A stretch of DNA of 64,000 bases from positions 186,001 to 250,000 of the forward strand of contig NZ_LNRU01000001.1 in the NCBI RefSeq assembly GCF_001468225.1, in the 5' to 3' direction. The notes under the pieces were generated by a model that was given only the letters and a program-made list of their open reading frames with translations, ran no database searches and was not told the DNA's origin. Source of the DNA: Sphingopyxis sp. H053 (GTDB taxonomy: Bacteria; Pseudomonadota; Alphaproteobacteria; Sphingomonadales; Sphingomonadaceae). Shown here piece by piece: positions 38,536 to 50,050 of this stretch. Position 1 is the first letter of the stretch. Each line of letters begins with the position of its first letter. The position numbers and the translations under genes are program-made.

Positions 38536-39615
38536 ATGGCCGGACAATTGTCACTCGTCGAATCGGGGAAATCAGTGAACAACACGGACAGGCAGAAGGC
38601 GCTCGACGCCGCGCTCGCGCAGATCGATCGCGCGTTCGGCAAGGGCTCGGTAATGAAATTGGGCTCGAAGGAAACGATGCAGGTCGAGTCGATCTCGACC
38701 GGCTCGCTCGGCCTCGACATCGCGCTCGGCGTCGGCGGCCTGCCGCGCGGCCGCGTCATCGAAATCTATGGCCCCGAAAGCTCGGGCAAGACGACGCTCG
38801 CGCTGCACACGCTCGCCGAAGCGCAGAAGGGCGGCGGCACCGTCGCCTTCGTCGACGCCGAACATGCGCTCGACCCCGTCTATGCCCGCAAGCTCGGCGT
38901 CAACATCGACGAACTCATCGTGTCGCAGCCCGACACGGGTGAACAGGCGCTCGAAATCGTCGACACGCTGGTGCGTTCGAACGCGATCGACGTGCTCGTC
39001 GTCGATTCGGTCGCCGCGCTCGTTCCGCGCGCCGAAATCGAAGGCGAAATGGGCGACAGCCACGTCGGGCTTCAGGCACGTTTGATGTCGCAGTCGCTGC
39101 GCAAGCTCACCGGCTCGATCAGCCGCTCGCGCTGCATGGTGATCTTCATCAACCAGCTGCGCATGAAAATCGGCGTGATGTACGGTAACCCCGAAACGAC
39201 GACCGGCGGCAACGCGCTCAAATTCTACGCGTCGGTCCGCCTCGACATCCGCCGTACCGGCCAGATCAAGAATGGCGACGAGATCGTCGGCAATACCACG
39301 CGCGTGAAGGTGGTGAAGAACAAGGTCGCGCCGCCGTTCAAGCAGGTCGAATTCGACATCATGTACGGACAGGGCATTTCGAAGATCGGCGAGATCCTCG
39401 ATCTGGGCGTCAAGGCCGGCATCGTCGAGAAATCGGGCGCCTGGTTCAGCTATGATTCGATCCGCATCGGGCAGGGCCGCGAAAATTCGAAAACCTTCCT
39501 CAAGGACAATCCCGAACTGATGGACCGGCTCGAAACCGCAATCCGCGGCCGGACCGAGGCGGTCGCCGAAGAAATGATGGCCGGCCCCGACGACGAGGGC
39601 GACGACGACAATTGA
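38536..39615 (+). CDS. recA: recombinase RecA
   Basis: A 359-residue RecA that forms filaments on single-stranded DNA for homologous recombination and SOS induction. Walker A is [13 protein letters not shown], Walker B region [16 protein letters not shown], and the L2 region [20 protein letters not shown]. The acidic C-terminus ([10 protein letters not shown]) is typical. An SOS box lies upstream and a long GC hairpin follows the stop. Confidence 0.98.
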   Translation: MAGQLSLVESGKSVNNTDRQKALDAALAQIDRAFGKGSVMKLGSKETMQVESISTGSLGLDIALGVGGLPRGRVIEIYGPESSGKTTLALHTLAEAQKGGGTVAFVDAEHALDPVYARKLGVNIDELIVSQPDTGEQALEIVDTLVRSNAIDVLVVDSVAALVPRAEIEGEMGDSHVGLQARLMSQSLRKLTGSISRSRCMVIFINQLRMKIGVMYGNPETTTGGNALKFYASVRLDIRRTGQIKNGDEIVGNTTRVKVVKNKVAPPFKQVEFDIMYGQGISKIGEILDLGVKAGIVEKSGAWFSYDSIRIGQGRENSKTFLKDNPELMDRLETAIRGRTEAVAEEMMAGPDDEGDDDN

Positions 39616-39622
39616 TAGCCAT

Positions 39623-39652
39623 CCGGCCGGTTCGCTTCGGCGGACCGGCCGG
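39623..39652 (+). terminator. recA downstream hairpin
   Basis: A perfect 9-bp inverted repeat CCGGCCGGT / ACCGGCCGG with a 12-base loop, seven bases after the recA stop. There is no T-run after it, so it is either a Rho-assisted or processing hairpin. Confidence 0.55.
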
Positions 39653-39759
39653 CTAACGGCGGCGGGCCCCAATGCCCCTTGGACCTGTATACTCTCCCCA
39701 CAGGTCGGCCCGCCTGCCGTTGATCCTTGCCTGGTGGCCGCAAGCGGGTACAACGCGCC

Positions 39760-40575
39760 ATGCCCGCGATCCGCCTCTTCGGTCTTCCCACCGACATCAA
39801 CAGCAGCTTCGAACGCGGCGCCGCCGCCGGCCCCGCCGCGATCCGCGCTGCGCTGTGGAGCGACCGCGGCAATATGGCGAGCGAGCTCGGCCCCGAAATC
39901 GGCACCGACATCGCGCTCACCGACGACGGCGACCTGCCGCTGACCGAAGACACGTCGAGCGACGACGCGGCGATCCGCCGCTATCTGGCCATTGTGCGCG
40001 AAGATGGAGAAGTTCCGCTCGCACTCGGCGGCGATCATGCTGTGACCTTCCCGCTCGTCGAAGCCGCAGCGACCTGCTTCGGACCGGTCGATATCCTGCA
40101 TTTCGACGCGCATCCCGATCTTTACGACGATTTCGCGGGCAATCCGCGCAGCCACGCGTCGCCCTTCGCTCGCATCTGCGAGGCGGGGCACGCCAAGCGG
40201 CTGGTGCAGGTCGGCATCCGCACGCTCAACAATCATTGCCGCGAACAGGCGGCGCGCTTCGGGGTCGAGATTATCCCGATGGCCGGTTTTACCGCGGATA
40301 CCGTGCCGGTGCTCGATGGACCGCTCTATATCTCGATCGATCTCGACGGGCTCGACCCGTCGGCGGCGCCCGGCGTCGCGCATCCCGAGCCGGGCGGGCT
40401 GACGGTACGCGAGATGCTTGCCGTATTACACAAGCAGACGGCGCCGATCGTCGGCGCCGATATCGTCGAACTTCATCCCGGCCGCGATATCGGCGATGTC
40501 ACCGCGATCCTTGGCGCCAAGCTGGTGCGCGAACTGGCGGCGCTGATCGACCGCAACGGTACTTACAAGAATTGA
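39760..40575 (+). CDS. arginase/agmatinase family protein
   Basis: A 271-residue ureohydrolase-fold protein. Manganese ligands fit the usual places: GGDHAVTFP, HFDAHPDLYDD and YISIDLDGLDPSAAPG. The agmatinase/arginase/formiminoglutamase choice cannot be made by eye; the layout LHFDAHPDLY is agmatinase-like. The start is the ATG at 39760. A GST gene follows at 18 bases, perhaps co-transcribed. Confidence 0.88.
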   Translation: MPAIRLFGLPTDINSSFERGAAAGPAAIRAALWSDRGNMASELGPEIGTDIALTDDGDLPLTEDTSSDDAAIRRYLAIVREDGEVPLALGGDHAVTFPLVEAAATCFGPVDILHFDAHPDLYDDFAGNPRSHASPFARICEAGHAKRLVQVGIRTLNNHCREQAARFGVEIIPMAGFTADTVPVLDGPLYISIDLDGLDPSAAPGVAHPEPGGLTVREMLAVLHKQTAPIVGADIVELHPGRDIGDVTAILGAKLVRELAALIDRNGTYKN

Positions 40576-40593
40576 CCCTTCGAGGAGAGCGCC

Positions 40594-41220
40594 ATGAGCC
40601 TGATCGTCCATCATCTGAACAACAGCCGCTCGCAGCGCATCCTGTGGCTGCTCGAGGAGATCGGTGCGCCGTACGAGATCCAATTTTACGATCGCGATCC
40701 GGCCACCAACCTCGCGCCGCCCGAACTGATCGCGGTCCATCCGCTCGGCAAGTCTCCGGTGATCGAGGACGACGGCCGCGTCATCACCGAATCGGGCGCG
40801 ATCACCGAATATTTGTGCGAGCGGCATGGCGGCGGCGCGCTGGTTCCCGAACGCGGCAGCGACGATCATATCAGCCACCTCGAATGGCTGCATTTCGCCG
40901 AAGGGTCGGCGATGACGCCGATCCTGCTGCGCATCTACACCGCGCGCCTTGGCGAAGCCGCCGCGCCGATCGAGCCGCGCATTTCGCAGCAGCTCGATTC
41001 GCATTTCGCCTATATGGAAAGCCGCGTCGGCGAAAATGGGCATTTCATCGGCGACAGCCTGTCGGCGGCCGACATCATGCTGAGTTTCCCCGCCGAAATC
41101 GCGATCATGCAGGGCATGGCGCCGCGTTATCCGAAGCTCGCGGCGTTCGTGAACGCGTGTCACGTCCGCCCCGCCTGGCAGCGCGCGCGCGAAAAGGGCG
41201 GCGCCTATTATGGTTATTGA
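40594..41220 (+). CDS. glutathione S-transferase
   Basis: A 208-residue GST with the thioredoxin-like N-terminal domain (NNSRSQRILWLLEEIGAPYE, then HPLGKSPVIEDDG and ITESGAITEYL) and a helical C-terminal domain (GDSLSAADIMLSFPAEI). Ser/Tyr catalytic residue not certain. GGAGAGCGCC precedes the ATG. It overlaps the next gene by 11 bases. Confidence 0.9.
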   Translation: MSLIVHHLNNSRSQRILWLLEEIGAPYEIQFYDRDPATNLAPPELIAVHPLGKSPVIEDDGRVITESGAITEYLCERHGGGALVPERGSDDHISHLEWLHFAEGSAMTPILLRIYTARLGEAAAPIEPRISQQLDSHFAYMESRVGENGHFIGDSLSAADIMLSFPAEIAIMQGMAPRYPKLAAFVNACHVRPAWQRAREKGGAYYGY

Positions 41221-41797
41221 TTGCCGGCCTCTGCTGGCGGCCGTTGCTTTACTCACCTCTGCTTCCGCGGCATTTGCTGCGCCGCCGGTAGTCGCTCCTG
41301 AAGTCGAGCGCGAGGTCACCGCGCCCGAAGGCGTGACCTTCGCGCCCACCCCGGCCGACGAGGAAGGCGCAATCGATCGTCTCGCCGCCTATACGATGGC
41401 GCTGGCGAAGCGCGATTATGCTAGCGCCTATGCAATGCTGCGCCTTTCGTTCCAGGCGTCGAACCCGCGGCTCGAATGGGAAATGAACCAGCGCAAGCGT
41501 GCGGGGCTGTGGGCCGACGGCACGATCCGCATCTTGCGCCTCAGCTGGTATCTCGACCCCGCGGGCCAGCCCGCCGGGCTCTACGCCGCCTTCGATTTTC
41601 GCGGCGATCGCCCGGACAAGACGATGGATTGCGGTTATGTCGTCGTCCACCGCGCGACGCCGGTTGCGGGCTGGACGGTGGTGCGGACCGACACCTCCGA
41701 AGTGCCCGCCAACCTGATCGAAGACGGGGTTCCCAAAGCCGATGTGCTGCGCGAACTGCCCTGCTATCTGGGCAAGGGGATCGCGACAAACTTCTGA
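41210..41797 (+). CDS. exported protein, DUF4019-like
   Basis: A 195-residue protein with a signal peptide (LLAAVALLTSASAAFA). The mature part has KRDYASAYAMLRLSFQASNPR and WYLDPAGQPAGLYAAFDFRGD, resembling DUF4019 proteins, which are small periplasmic domains of unknown role; this match is tentative. It overlaps the GST gene and precedes alaS by 72 bp. Confidence 0.6.
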   Translation: MVIDCRPLLAAVALLTSASAAFAAPPVVAPEVEREVTAPEGVTFAPTPADEEGAIDRLAAYTMALAKRDYASAYAMLRLSFQASNPRLEWEMNQRKRAGLWADGTIRILRLSWYLDPAGQPAGLYAAFDFRGDRPDKTMDCGYVVVHRATPVAGWTVVRTDTSEVPANLIEDGVPKADVLRELPCYLGKGIATNF

Positions 41798-41869
41798 CCG
41801 ATTGCCCCGATGATCGTCATCGACACGAACCGGCTTGTCGCATCGCCGCAAAATCCCTAATTCGCGCGC

Positions 41870-44511
<2,642 letters not shown>

Positions 44512-44515
<4 letters not shown>

Positions 44516-44994
44516 AACCGACCAAGAAGACGCGGCGCATCGATCATGCCGAACGGCTGATCGCCGCGCCGCTGGTCGATGTCTTTTCGGCGTTCACGAG
44601 CGCGGCGAAGCTCGCGATATGGTTGCCGCCCGAGGGGGCGACGGGGACGTTCGAGCACGTCGACCTGCGCGCAGGCGGCGGCTTTTTGATGCGGCTGACT
44701 TTCGACGACGCCGATGTCGAGACCAAGAGCGACGACGATAGCGACGTTGTGGAAGTCTATATTCCGACACTCGACGACGGGCGGCTGGTGGTGTGGCAGG
44801 TCGAATTCGAGTCCGACGATCCGCGCTTTTCGGGGACGATGGAGATGCACTGGTATCTGTCGCGGCAGAGCGGCGGCACGCTGGTCACGATCGACGCGCA
44901 TCATGTGCCGCCGGGAATTTCGGCGAAGGATCATGTCGAGGGGTTGAATAGCTCGCTGGCGAATTTGGCGGGGGTGGTGGAAGCGGCTAAGTAA
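44512..44994 (+). CDS. SRPBCC (AHSA1-like) family protein
   Basis: A 160-residue START/Bet-v1-like domain protein: [20 protein letters not shown] at the start, then the W-containing [20 protein letters not shown] and the terminal [18 protein letters not shown], as in AHSA1-like proteins. These bind hydrophobic ligands in a central cavity. The start is TTG at 44512, overlapping the alaS stop; no ATG is available. Confidence 0.82.
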
Positions 44995-45013
44995 CTGCCC
45001 GTTTCCGCCCGCA

Positions 45014-45077
45014 TCGAGCGAAGTCGAGATGCCCGTCAGTACGGCGCCACCCCGATGGGTGTCTCGACTTCGCTCGA
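45014..45077. repeat. 16-bp inverted repeat, TCGAGCGAAGTCGAGA family
   Basis: TCGAGCGAAGTCGAGA at 45014-45029 and its exact reverse complement at 45062-45077, separated by 32 bp, in the gap between the convergent SRPBCC and holin genes. I recall this TTCGCTCGA-type motif as a frequent dispersed repeat in sphingomonads. It may serve as a bidirectional terminator. Confidence 0.8.
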
Positions 45078-45101
45078 CACGAACGGAATTGGTGGGCAGC
45101 C

Positions 45102-45515
45102 CTAACCTTCGACCCCCTTTGCTTTCCCCCACGCCCGCGCGGCCGTGTAACCCAGATAACCCGTGCCGAAGAGCGCATAGAGCGACTCCGGGATACCCGC
45201 GAGATAGGCGTTCATGCCGTCGGCGATCCCCTTTGCCATCTCGGGCCGCGCCGCTGCGATCAGGCCCATCGGGATCGCCCAGAGCAGCAGCGCGTACATG
45301 ACATAGAGGAAGCTCGGCCGCGCGCGGCTGGTCCACGGGTCGGCGCTGTTCGCCTCGGCGACGATCGCAGTCATTCGCGTGCGGATCGCTTCCATCTCCT
45401 GGCTGCCCTCCATCTTCAGCAACTCAAGCTTGGCGCGGTCGCGCGCTTCGGGGTCGGGGATGATCTTGTCGATCAGCTTGGCGATGGGGCCGATCAGGCC
45501 TTCGATAATGCTCAT
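45102..45515 (-). CDS. holin family protein, GTA type (3TM holin)
   Basis: A 137-residue membrane protein matching the GTA 3TM holin family: charged amphipathic N-terminal helices (KLIDKIIPDPEARDRAKLEL), then hydrophobic segments (YVMYALLLWAIPMGLIAAA and SLYALFGTGYLGYTAARAW). Holins make the inner-membrane hole through which an endolysin reaches the wall. It follows the endolysin gene by 60 bp on the same strand. No phage structural genes are near, as expected for GTA lysis genes placed away from the main cluster. Confidence 0.82.
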   Translation of the reverse strand: MSIIEGLIGPIAKLIDKIIPDPEARDRAKLELLKMEGSQEMEAIRTRMTAIVAEANSADPWTSRARPSFLYVMYALLLWAIPMGLIAAARPEMAKGIADGMNAYLAGIPESLYALFGTGYLGYTAARAWGKAKGVEG

Positions 45516-45578
45516 GGTCCTTTTCCTTTTTGCTAGAGAATCCTCACAACTTCACTCGGAATCGACATGTTCGCGGGG

Positions 45579-46148
45579 TCAGTGCTCGCCGATGCGATTG
45601 GCCAGCCAGCCGTAGAGGAAGGCTTCCTGACTCGGGCGACGTTCGGCGAGCGCGATGTAGCGTTCGCCCTGCAGCGCCTCCATCGCGCGCAGGAGGACGG
45701 TTTCGCCGTCCTTGCCGCGCGCTTTCAGGAAACCGTCGAGCGCCGACAGCGTGCGCGGACCCACCTCGCGATCGACCGCGATGTCGGGATAGTCGCGCGC
45801 CGCGCGGTTGAGCGCGTTGAGCGCGCGCTGGAGGAAACCCGCCGCGGTGCCGGTGCCCATATTGACGCCGGTGTCGAACAATTCGGCGGCGATTTTGGAG
45901 GCGCGCAGCGCGACCTTGTCGAAGCCGGGGCGCAGCCAATAGAGGCGGCGATAGATCGAGGCGGCCTCGCCGCGCGGCAGCTCGCGCATCGCGCCGGCAT
46001 AGCCTTGCGCCCGCGCGACCGCCTCGGTGATCCCCCAGCAGGTCGGGCCGCCGCGGTCGGCGGGGTGGTTTACATATCGGCCTTCGCGGTCGATGACGGC
46101 ATCGATCAAGATATCTGCATCGCAGGCAGACGGGTCTGGTCTTGGCAT
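45579..46148 (-). CDS. GH108 family endolysin (N-acetylmuramidase)
   Basis: A 189-residue glycoside hydrolase family 108 protein. The catalytic Glu is Glu22 in IDREGRYVNHPADRGG, followed by CWGITEAVARAQGY and a C-terminal peptidoglycan-binding-like part (DREVGPRTLSALDGFL). It cuts the glycan backbone. The start is ATG 46148 with AGGAG seven bases before. Together with the holin it makes a two-gene lysis cassette. Confidence 0.85.
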   Translation of the reverse strand: MPRPDPSACDADILIDAVIDREGRYVNHPADRGGPTCWGITEAVARAQGYAGAMRELPRGEAASIYRRLYWLRPGFDKVALRASKIAAELFDTGVNMGTGTAAGFLQRALNALNRAARDYPDIAVDREVGPRTLSALDGFLKARGKDGETVLLRAMEALQGERYIALAERRPSQEAFLYGWLANRIGEH

Positions 46149-46219
46149 GATTCGCTCCTGTGGTTTGTTGGGCAGGTAAAACGAACCATATGGGAATATT
46201 GTAGGAAAGGATTTTCGCC

Positions 46220-47197
46220 ATGCGGGCTTTGCAAATACGCGAATTGCTGTCCGATCATGCGGGGGCGGCGCTTGCGGATTTGCCCGTACCTTTGCCCGGA
46301 CCCGGCGAAGTTCGTGTGCGGGTGCGCGCGGCGGCAGTGAATTTCCCCGATCTGTTGATGACGGGTGGCGGCTACCAGTTGAAGCCCGACCTGCCGTTCG
46401 TGTCGGGGCTGGAATTCGCGGGCGAGGTCGATGCAGTGGGTGAGGGTGTCGATGGCTGGGCGCCGGGCGACGCGGTGATCGGCGGCAACCGGTTCGGCGC
46501 GATGGCTGAATATGCCGCCGTTCCGGCGGTAAATCTTCGCCGGAAGCCCGAACGACTGAGCTGGGACGAGGCCGCTGCCTATCCGGTCGCTTATCTGACC
46601 GCCTATGTCGCACTGGTCCGCTGCGCGCGGGTCGAGCCGGGCGAGTGGGTGCTGGTCCATGGCGCCGCGGGCGGCGTCGGGCTGGCGACGGTCGATCTGG
46701 CGAAGGCGCTGGGTGCGCGTGTCATTGCGGCGGCGAGCAGCGCGGAAAAGCGCGAGGCGATTGCGCGGCTCTACGCGCCCGATGCGGTGATTTCCGCGGC
46801 ACGGGGATTTCGCGAGGAGGTGAAGGCGCTGACCGATGGCAAGGGTGCCGATGTGATTTTCGATCCGGTCGGCGGCGACATATTCGACGAATCGACGCGC
46901 TGTATTGCGTTCGGCGGGCGCCTGCTTGTTATCGGTTTTGCGTCGGGGCGCATAGCCGAGGTGTCGGTGAACATGCCGCTGATCAAGGGCTTCTCGGTCG
47001 TCGGGGTGCGCGCGGGCGAATATGGGCGGCGCTTTCCCGAGCGCGGAGCGGAGAATGTCGCGGCGATCGATGCGCTGGCGGCCGCAGGGAAAATCCGGCC
47101 GCACGTCCATGCTTCGCTCGACCTTGCTGACTGGCGCGAAGGCTTTGCGATGCTCGAGCGGCGCGAGGTGGTGGGCAAGGTCGTGCTGAAACCGTGA
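46220..47197 (+). CDS. NADPH:quinone oxidoreductase family protein
   Basis: A 325-residue medium-chain dehydrogenase/reductase without structural zinc. The nucleotide site is VLVHGAAGGVGLATVDLAKALGA (positions about 140-165). AAAVNFPDLLMTGGGYQ near the start fits the quinone reductase branch. Substrate is not decidable; enoyl or quinone reduction with NADPH is typical. It is divergent from the endolysin gene. Confidence 0.9.
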   Translation: MRALQIRELLSDHAGAALADLPVPLPGPGEVRVRVRAAAVNFPDLLMTGGGYQLKPDLPFVSGLEFAGEVDAVGEGVDGWAPGDAVIGGNRFGAMAEYAAVPAVNLRRKPERLSWDEAAAYPVAYLTAYVALVRCARVEPGEWVLVHGAAGGVGLATVDLAKALGARVIAAASSAEKREAIARLYAPDAVISAARGFREEVKALTDGKGADVIFDPVGGDIFDESTRCIAFGGRLLVIGFASGRIAEVSVNMPLIKGFSVVGVRAGEYGRRFPERGAENVAAIDALAAAGKIRPHVHASLDLADWREGFAMLERREVVGKVVLKP

Positions 47198-47294
47198 CGA
47201 GCCGAAGTCGCTGCCATAGTTTTGCGACACGCAAGCTGCCATGTCCGCGGCGGGGCGTCCCGGCGCTATTGCCGATATGACCAAAGGACATGGA

Positions 47295-47621
47295 ATGAAG
47301 AAATTGACGATGATCGCCGCCTCGATCGGCATGGCTGTTCCGGGCATCGCTGCCGCCCAGCCGCCGCAGGATGGCGGCCGCATGTTCGCGATGATCGACA
47401 CCAATGGCGATGGGAAGCTGGACAAGGCCGAGATTACCAAGATGGCTGAAATGCGTGCCCAGCAGCAGGGCGATCCGGCGATGGCCTCGCCCGAAAAGGT
47501 CGATGCCTTCATCAAGTTTCTCGATGCGAACGGCGACGGCGTGGTCGACAAGGCCGAACTGGCCGCGAAGCAAAAGGCGCGCGCGGAACCGCCGCCGTCG
47601 GCGGAGGAGGGCCAGCCCTAA
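47295..47621 (+). CDS. exported EF-hand protein
   Basis: A 108-residue protein with a signal peptide (TMIAASIGMAVPGIAAA) and two EF-hand loops, DTNGDGKLDKAE and DANGDGVVDKAE, both with complete calcium-ligand positions. AAAGGA lies six bases before the ATG at 47295; an ATG at 47277 is less well placed. The C-terminus is Pro-rich. Probably a periplasmic calcium-binding protein. It ends by overlapping the TSUP gene on the other strand by four bases. Confidence 0.85.
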   Translation: MKKLTMIAASIGMAVPGIAAAQPPQDGGRMFAMIDTNGDGKLDKAEITKMAEMRAQQQGDPAMASPEKVDAFIKFLDANGDGVVDKAELAAKQKARAEPPPSAEEGQP

Positions 47622-48391
47622 AAGAGCGTCCAGAGCGGGTTGGCGGGGTCGGCGAGGAGTTTGGCGGTCAGGGCGAAGGACATGACCACAAGCAGCGGCC
47701 GCACCCCGCGCCCACCGAAACGGATCGCGAGCCGCGCGCCGAGCTGGTTGCCCGCGACATTGGCGGCGGCCATCGAGAGGCCGAGCAGCCACAGGACATG
47801 ACCACCGACAATCATCGCGAGCAGGCCGGCGACATTGGTCGCGAGGTTGAGGAACTTTGCGTTGCCGATCGCGCGAACGAGCCCGAGCCCGCCGAGCGCG
47901 ACGAGCGTGAGCGTCAGGAACGAGCCCGCGCCCGGGCCGAAGAAGCCGTCGTAGAAGCCGAGCGCCGTAACGATGAGGGTGAGCCCGAGCGGGCCGACGC
48001 GCGCGTGGCGATCGACGCTGCTCATCGGCGGCGCGAACAGGAAATAGAAGCCCATCGCGATGAGCAGCAGCGGAACGAGCGCGGCGAGGAAATCGGACCG
48101 GACATATTGGACCGCGGTCGCGCCGAGCACCGAGCCGGCAAAGGCTCCCGCCGCGGGCCATGCGAAGCGGCGAAGATCGACATGCCCCGAGCGCCAGAAG
48201 GTCAGGAAGGCCGAGCCGGTGCCGATCGTGCTTTGCAGCTTGTTCGTCGCGATCGCCGAGACCGGCGGAACGCCGACCGCCATCAATGCGGGAATGGTGA
48301 GGAGACCCCCGCCGCCCGCCATCGCGTCGATCGTCCCAGCGAGAAAGGCGACGCCGATCAGGAAGGCGAAGATTTCGGGGGCGAATTCCAT
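47618..48391 (-). CDS. TSUP family permease (TauE/SafE type)
   Basis: A 257-residue membrane protein of the sulfite exporter TauE/SafE family with about eight hydrophobic segments. The repeated motif FLAGTIDAMAGGGGLLTIPAL and the internal GFYDGFFGPGAGSFLTL are family hallmarks. The substrate is an organic or sulfur anion in this family but cannot be set. The start is ATG 48391 (MEFAPEIF). It runs in the same direction as the racemase-family gene upstream. Confidence 0.9.
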   Translation of the reverse strand: MEFAPEIFAFLIGVAFLAGTIDAMAGGGGLLTIPALMAVGVPPVSAIATNKLQSTIGTGSAFLTFWRSGHVDLRRFAWPAAGAFAGSVLGATAVQYVRSDFLAALVPLLLIAMGFYFLFAPPMSSVDRHARVGPLGLTLIVTALGFYDGFFGPGAGSFLTLTLVALGGLGLVRAIGNAKFLNLATNVAGLLAMIVGGHVLWLLGLSMAAANVAGNQLGARLAIRFGGRGVRPLLVVMSFALTAKLLADPANPLWTLF

Positions 48392-48469
48392 GCGGCCGCT
48401 CCTAGGTGCGATCGCCTGGCTTGGCCAGCATGGAGCGGCGCCGCATAGCAATGCGGCAGACGCGCTGCG

Positions 48470-49525
48470 TCACACCGGCGTGTCGAGCTCGGCAAGGCGG
48501 CGCGGGAGAGTGAAGCCCGCACCGAAGCGGTCGCCGGGCTCCCCGATCATCTCGCTGCGCCCCGAATACCAGGCCTGGCCGGCGACCCGGACGCGCGACA
48601 CGGCATCGAGTCCGGTTCCGCTCATCGCGGCGAGCGTTCCGACGAAGCCTTCGCCCGATACGCCCCGGATTTCGCAGCTGTCTCCCACTGTCATCTCGTC
48701 CTTCGCGGCGGCGAGCGCGATACGCGCCGTTACCCCGCTGCCGGTCGGGGAGCGGTCGATCTGTCCATCGGCGAAGATGCAAAGATTGTAGCTGGGCTGG
48801 CCGCCATGCATGCCGAGCGCCACATCGTCGGTCAGAATCGTGCCGTAGAGAAAGCCGAGATCGGGTTCGGTCGGATGGACGATGGGCCCGTTGGCACGGA
48901 TCGCCTCGGTGATCGCGGTCGCGGCCTGTACGAGCTCTGCCAGCGGCGTTTCCATCAGCGACAGGCCGATGCGGCTCGCGGGCAGGATCGCGTAGAAGGC
49001 GCCGCCGAAAGCGATGTCGACGCGGACCGGGCCCAGGCCGGGAACCTCAACAGTCCGATCGAGCGCGCTCGCAAAAGATTCGACGCTCTCGAATGCGACA
49101 CGGGTGACGCCGGCTTCGTCCGTCTCGACATCGACCTGGATGACGCCGCAAGGGGCCTCGAGCCCGAAGTGGGCCTTGCCGTCAACGCGCGCGACGCGCC
49201 CCGTGTCGACCGCCCAGCGGCCGATCGCGATGGTCGCGTGGCCGCACATCGTGCTGTATCCTTCCTGATGCGTGAAGAGCACCGCAAGGTCGGCCCCCGC
49301 TGCGCAGGGCTCGGTCGGGATCACGCCGTACATGCCGTCATGCCCGCGCGGTTCGAGCATCAGCATCGTGCGCAGGTGATCGAAGCGTGTCTGGGCATCG
49401 CGCCTTTTTTCCAGGATCGTGTTGCCGGCGAGTGGGGGATATCCGGCCTCGACGATACGGACGGGCTCGCCTGCGGTGTGCATGTCGACGATGCGGATGA
49501 TCGTGGTTTCGCGATTCGATGTCAT
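48470..49525 (-). CDS. proline racemase family enzyme with Thr in place of the second Cys
   Basis: A 351-residue member of the proline racemase superfamily (HTAGEPVRIV at the start). The first catalytic Cys is present, Cys94 in STMCGHATIAIG. The second site reads DRSPTGSG, with Thr261 where racemases and 4-hydroxyproline epimerases have Cys. This Cys/Thr pairing is the one described for trans-3-hydroxy-L-proline dehydratases, so dehydratase activity is the best guess. A degraded TSUP gene follows it on the left side of the element. Confidence 0.8.
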   Translation of the reverse strand: MTSNRETTIIRIVDMHTAGEPVRIVEAGYPPLAGNTILEKRRDAQTRFDHLRTMLMLEPRGHDGMYGVIPTEPCAAGADLAVLFTHQEGYSTMCGHATIAIGRWAVDTGRVARVDGKAHFGLEAPCGVIQVDVETDEAGVTRVAFESVESFASALDRTVEVPGLGPVRVDIAFGGAFYAILPASRIGLSLMETPLAELVQAATAITEAIRANGPIVHPTEPDLGFLYGTILTDDVALGMHGGQPSYNLCIFADGQIDRSPTGSGVTARIALAAAKDEMTVGDSCEIRGVSGEGFVGTLAAMSGTGLDAVSRVRVAGQAWYSGRSEMIGEPGDRFGAGFTLPRRLAELDTPV

Positions 49526-49552
49526 ATCCGTATCTCAGTCGAGCGCGGCGCT

Positions 49553-49721
49553 TCAGGCAAGCACGATCTGCGCCGCCTGAAATAGGAAGGTCGCGCCGAT
49601 GATCGTGACGATCCAGCGGCGGCCGGCGCGGAAGTGCGCGTCGCTGATGCGGTCGAGGATAAATGCCCGAAAGGATGGAAGTCAGAAATGCGGCCGCAAC
49701 GATCAGAAGGCCCGCCTGCAT
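49553..49721 (-). pseudogene. TSUP permease relic with a large internal deletion
   Basis: On the minus strand the first 20 codons read MQAGLLIVAAAFLTSILSGI, a normal TSUP N-terminus. A frame change near 49661 then leads to ILDRISDAHFRAGRRWIV followed by a hydrophobic end and TGA at 49553, which is a TSUP C-terminus. About 200 central residues are missing, so the permease was cut down to its two ends. Confidence 0.6.
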
Positions 49722-49839
49722 ATCCCCGCGCTTTCCGCTCGTGCGCTGCCCGCGCCTTGATGGGGTGGACGACGCCGATGCGTCGCGCCCGGCCCCGATG
49801 GCACGCTATCCTGTCAGGATGCTGTCAGATTGTCCGTTA
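49722..49839. other. non-coding flank before the left att repeat
   Basis: No gene, RNA or repeat is seen here. The stretch separates the TSUP relic from the left att copy and ends in an AT-rich TGTCCGTTAAATT. Confidence 0.4.
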
Positions 49840-49889
49840 AATTGGTCGGGACGAGAGGATTCGAACCTCCGACCCCCACACCCCCAGTG
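49840..49889 (-). repeat. left attachment repeat (partial tRNA-Pro copy)
   Basis: A 50-bp copy of the 3' half of tRNA-Pro(GGG), from the anticodon stem through the encoded CCA and three flanking bases, identical to 58012-58061. It lacks the 5' half and D arm, so it is not a tRNA gene. With the right copy it marks the ends of the integrated element. Confidence 0.9.
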
Positions 49890-50018
49890 GCGGGTCATAG
49901 GATTACTCGCGATTGCTACAGATTGCGCAAGTTGCCATTAACCACGAAAAACGGCGACTTATAGATGACTTTTCCTTTACCGCGCTCGATTGCGGTGGCA
50001 TCAGATTACCGAATGTCA

Positions 50019-50036
50019 CCTACCCAAGACCTACCC
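50019..50036 (+). repeat. CCTACCC-N4-CCTRCCC motif, copy 1
   Basis: CCTACCC AAGA CCTACCC, ending 14 bases before the integrase start. The half motifs recur at 11-bp spacing, one helical turn, as in copies 2-4 at 53360, 56695 and 57950. The repeat suits a DNA-binding protein that contacts one face of the helix. Confidence 0.7.
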
Positions 50037-50050
50037 GAAGGGATTTCACC

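Noticed and set aside
49840..49889. A second tRNA-Pro gene
   Set aside because: Only the 3' half is present; it is the att copy.
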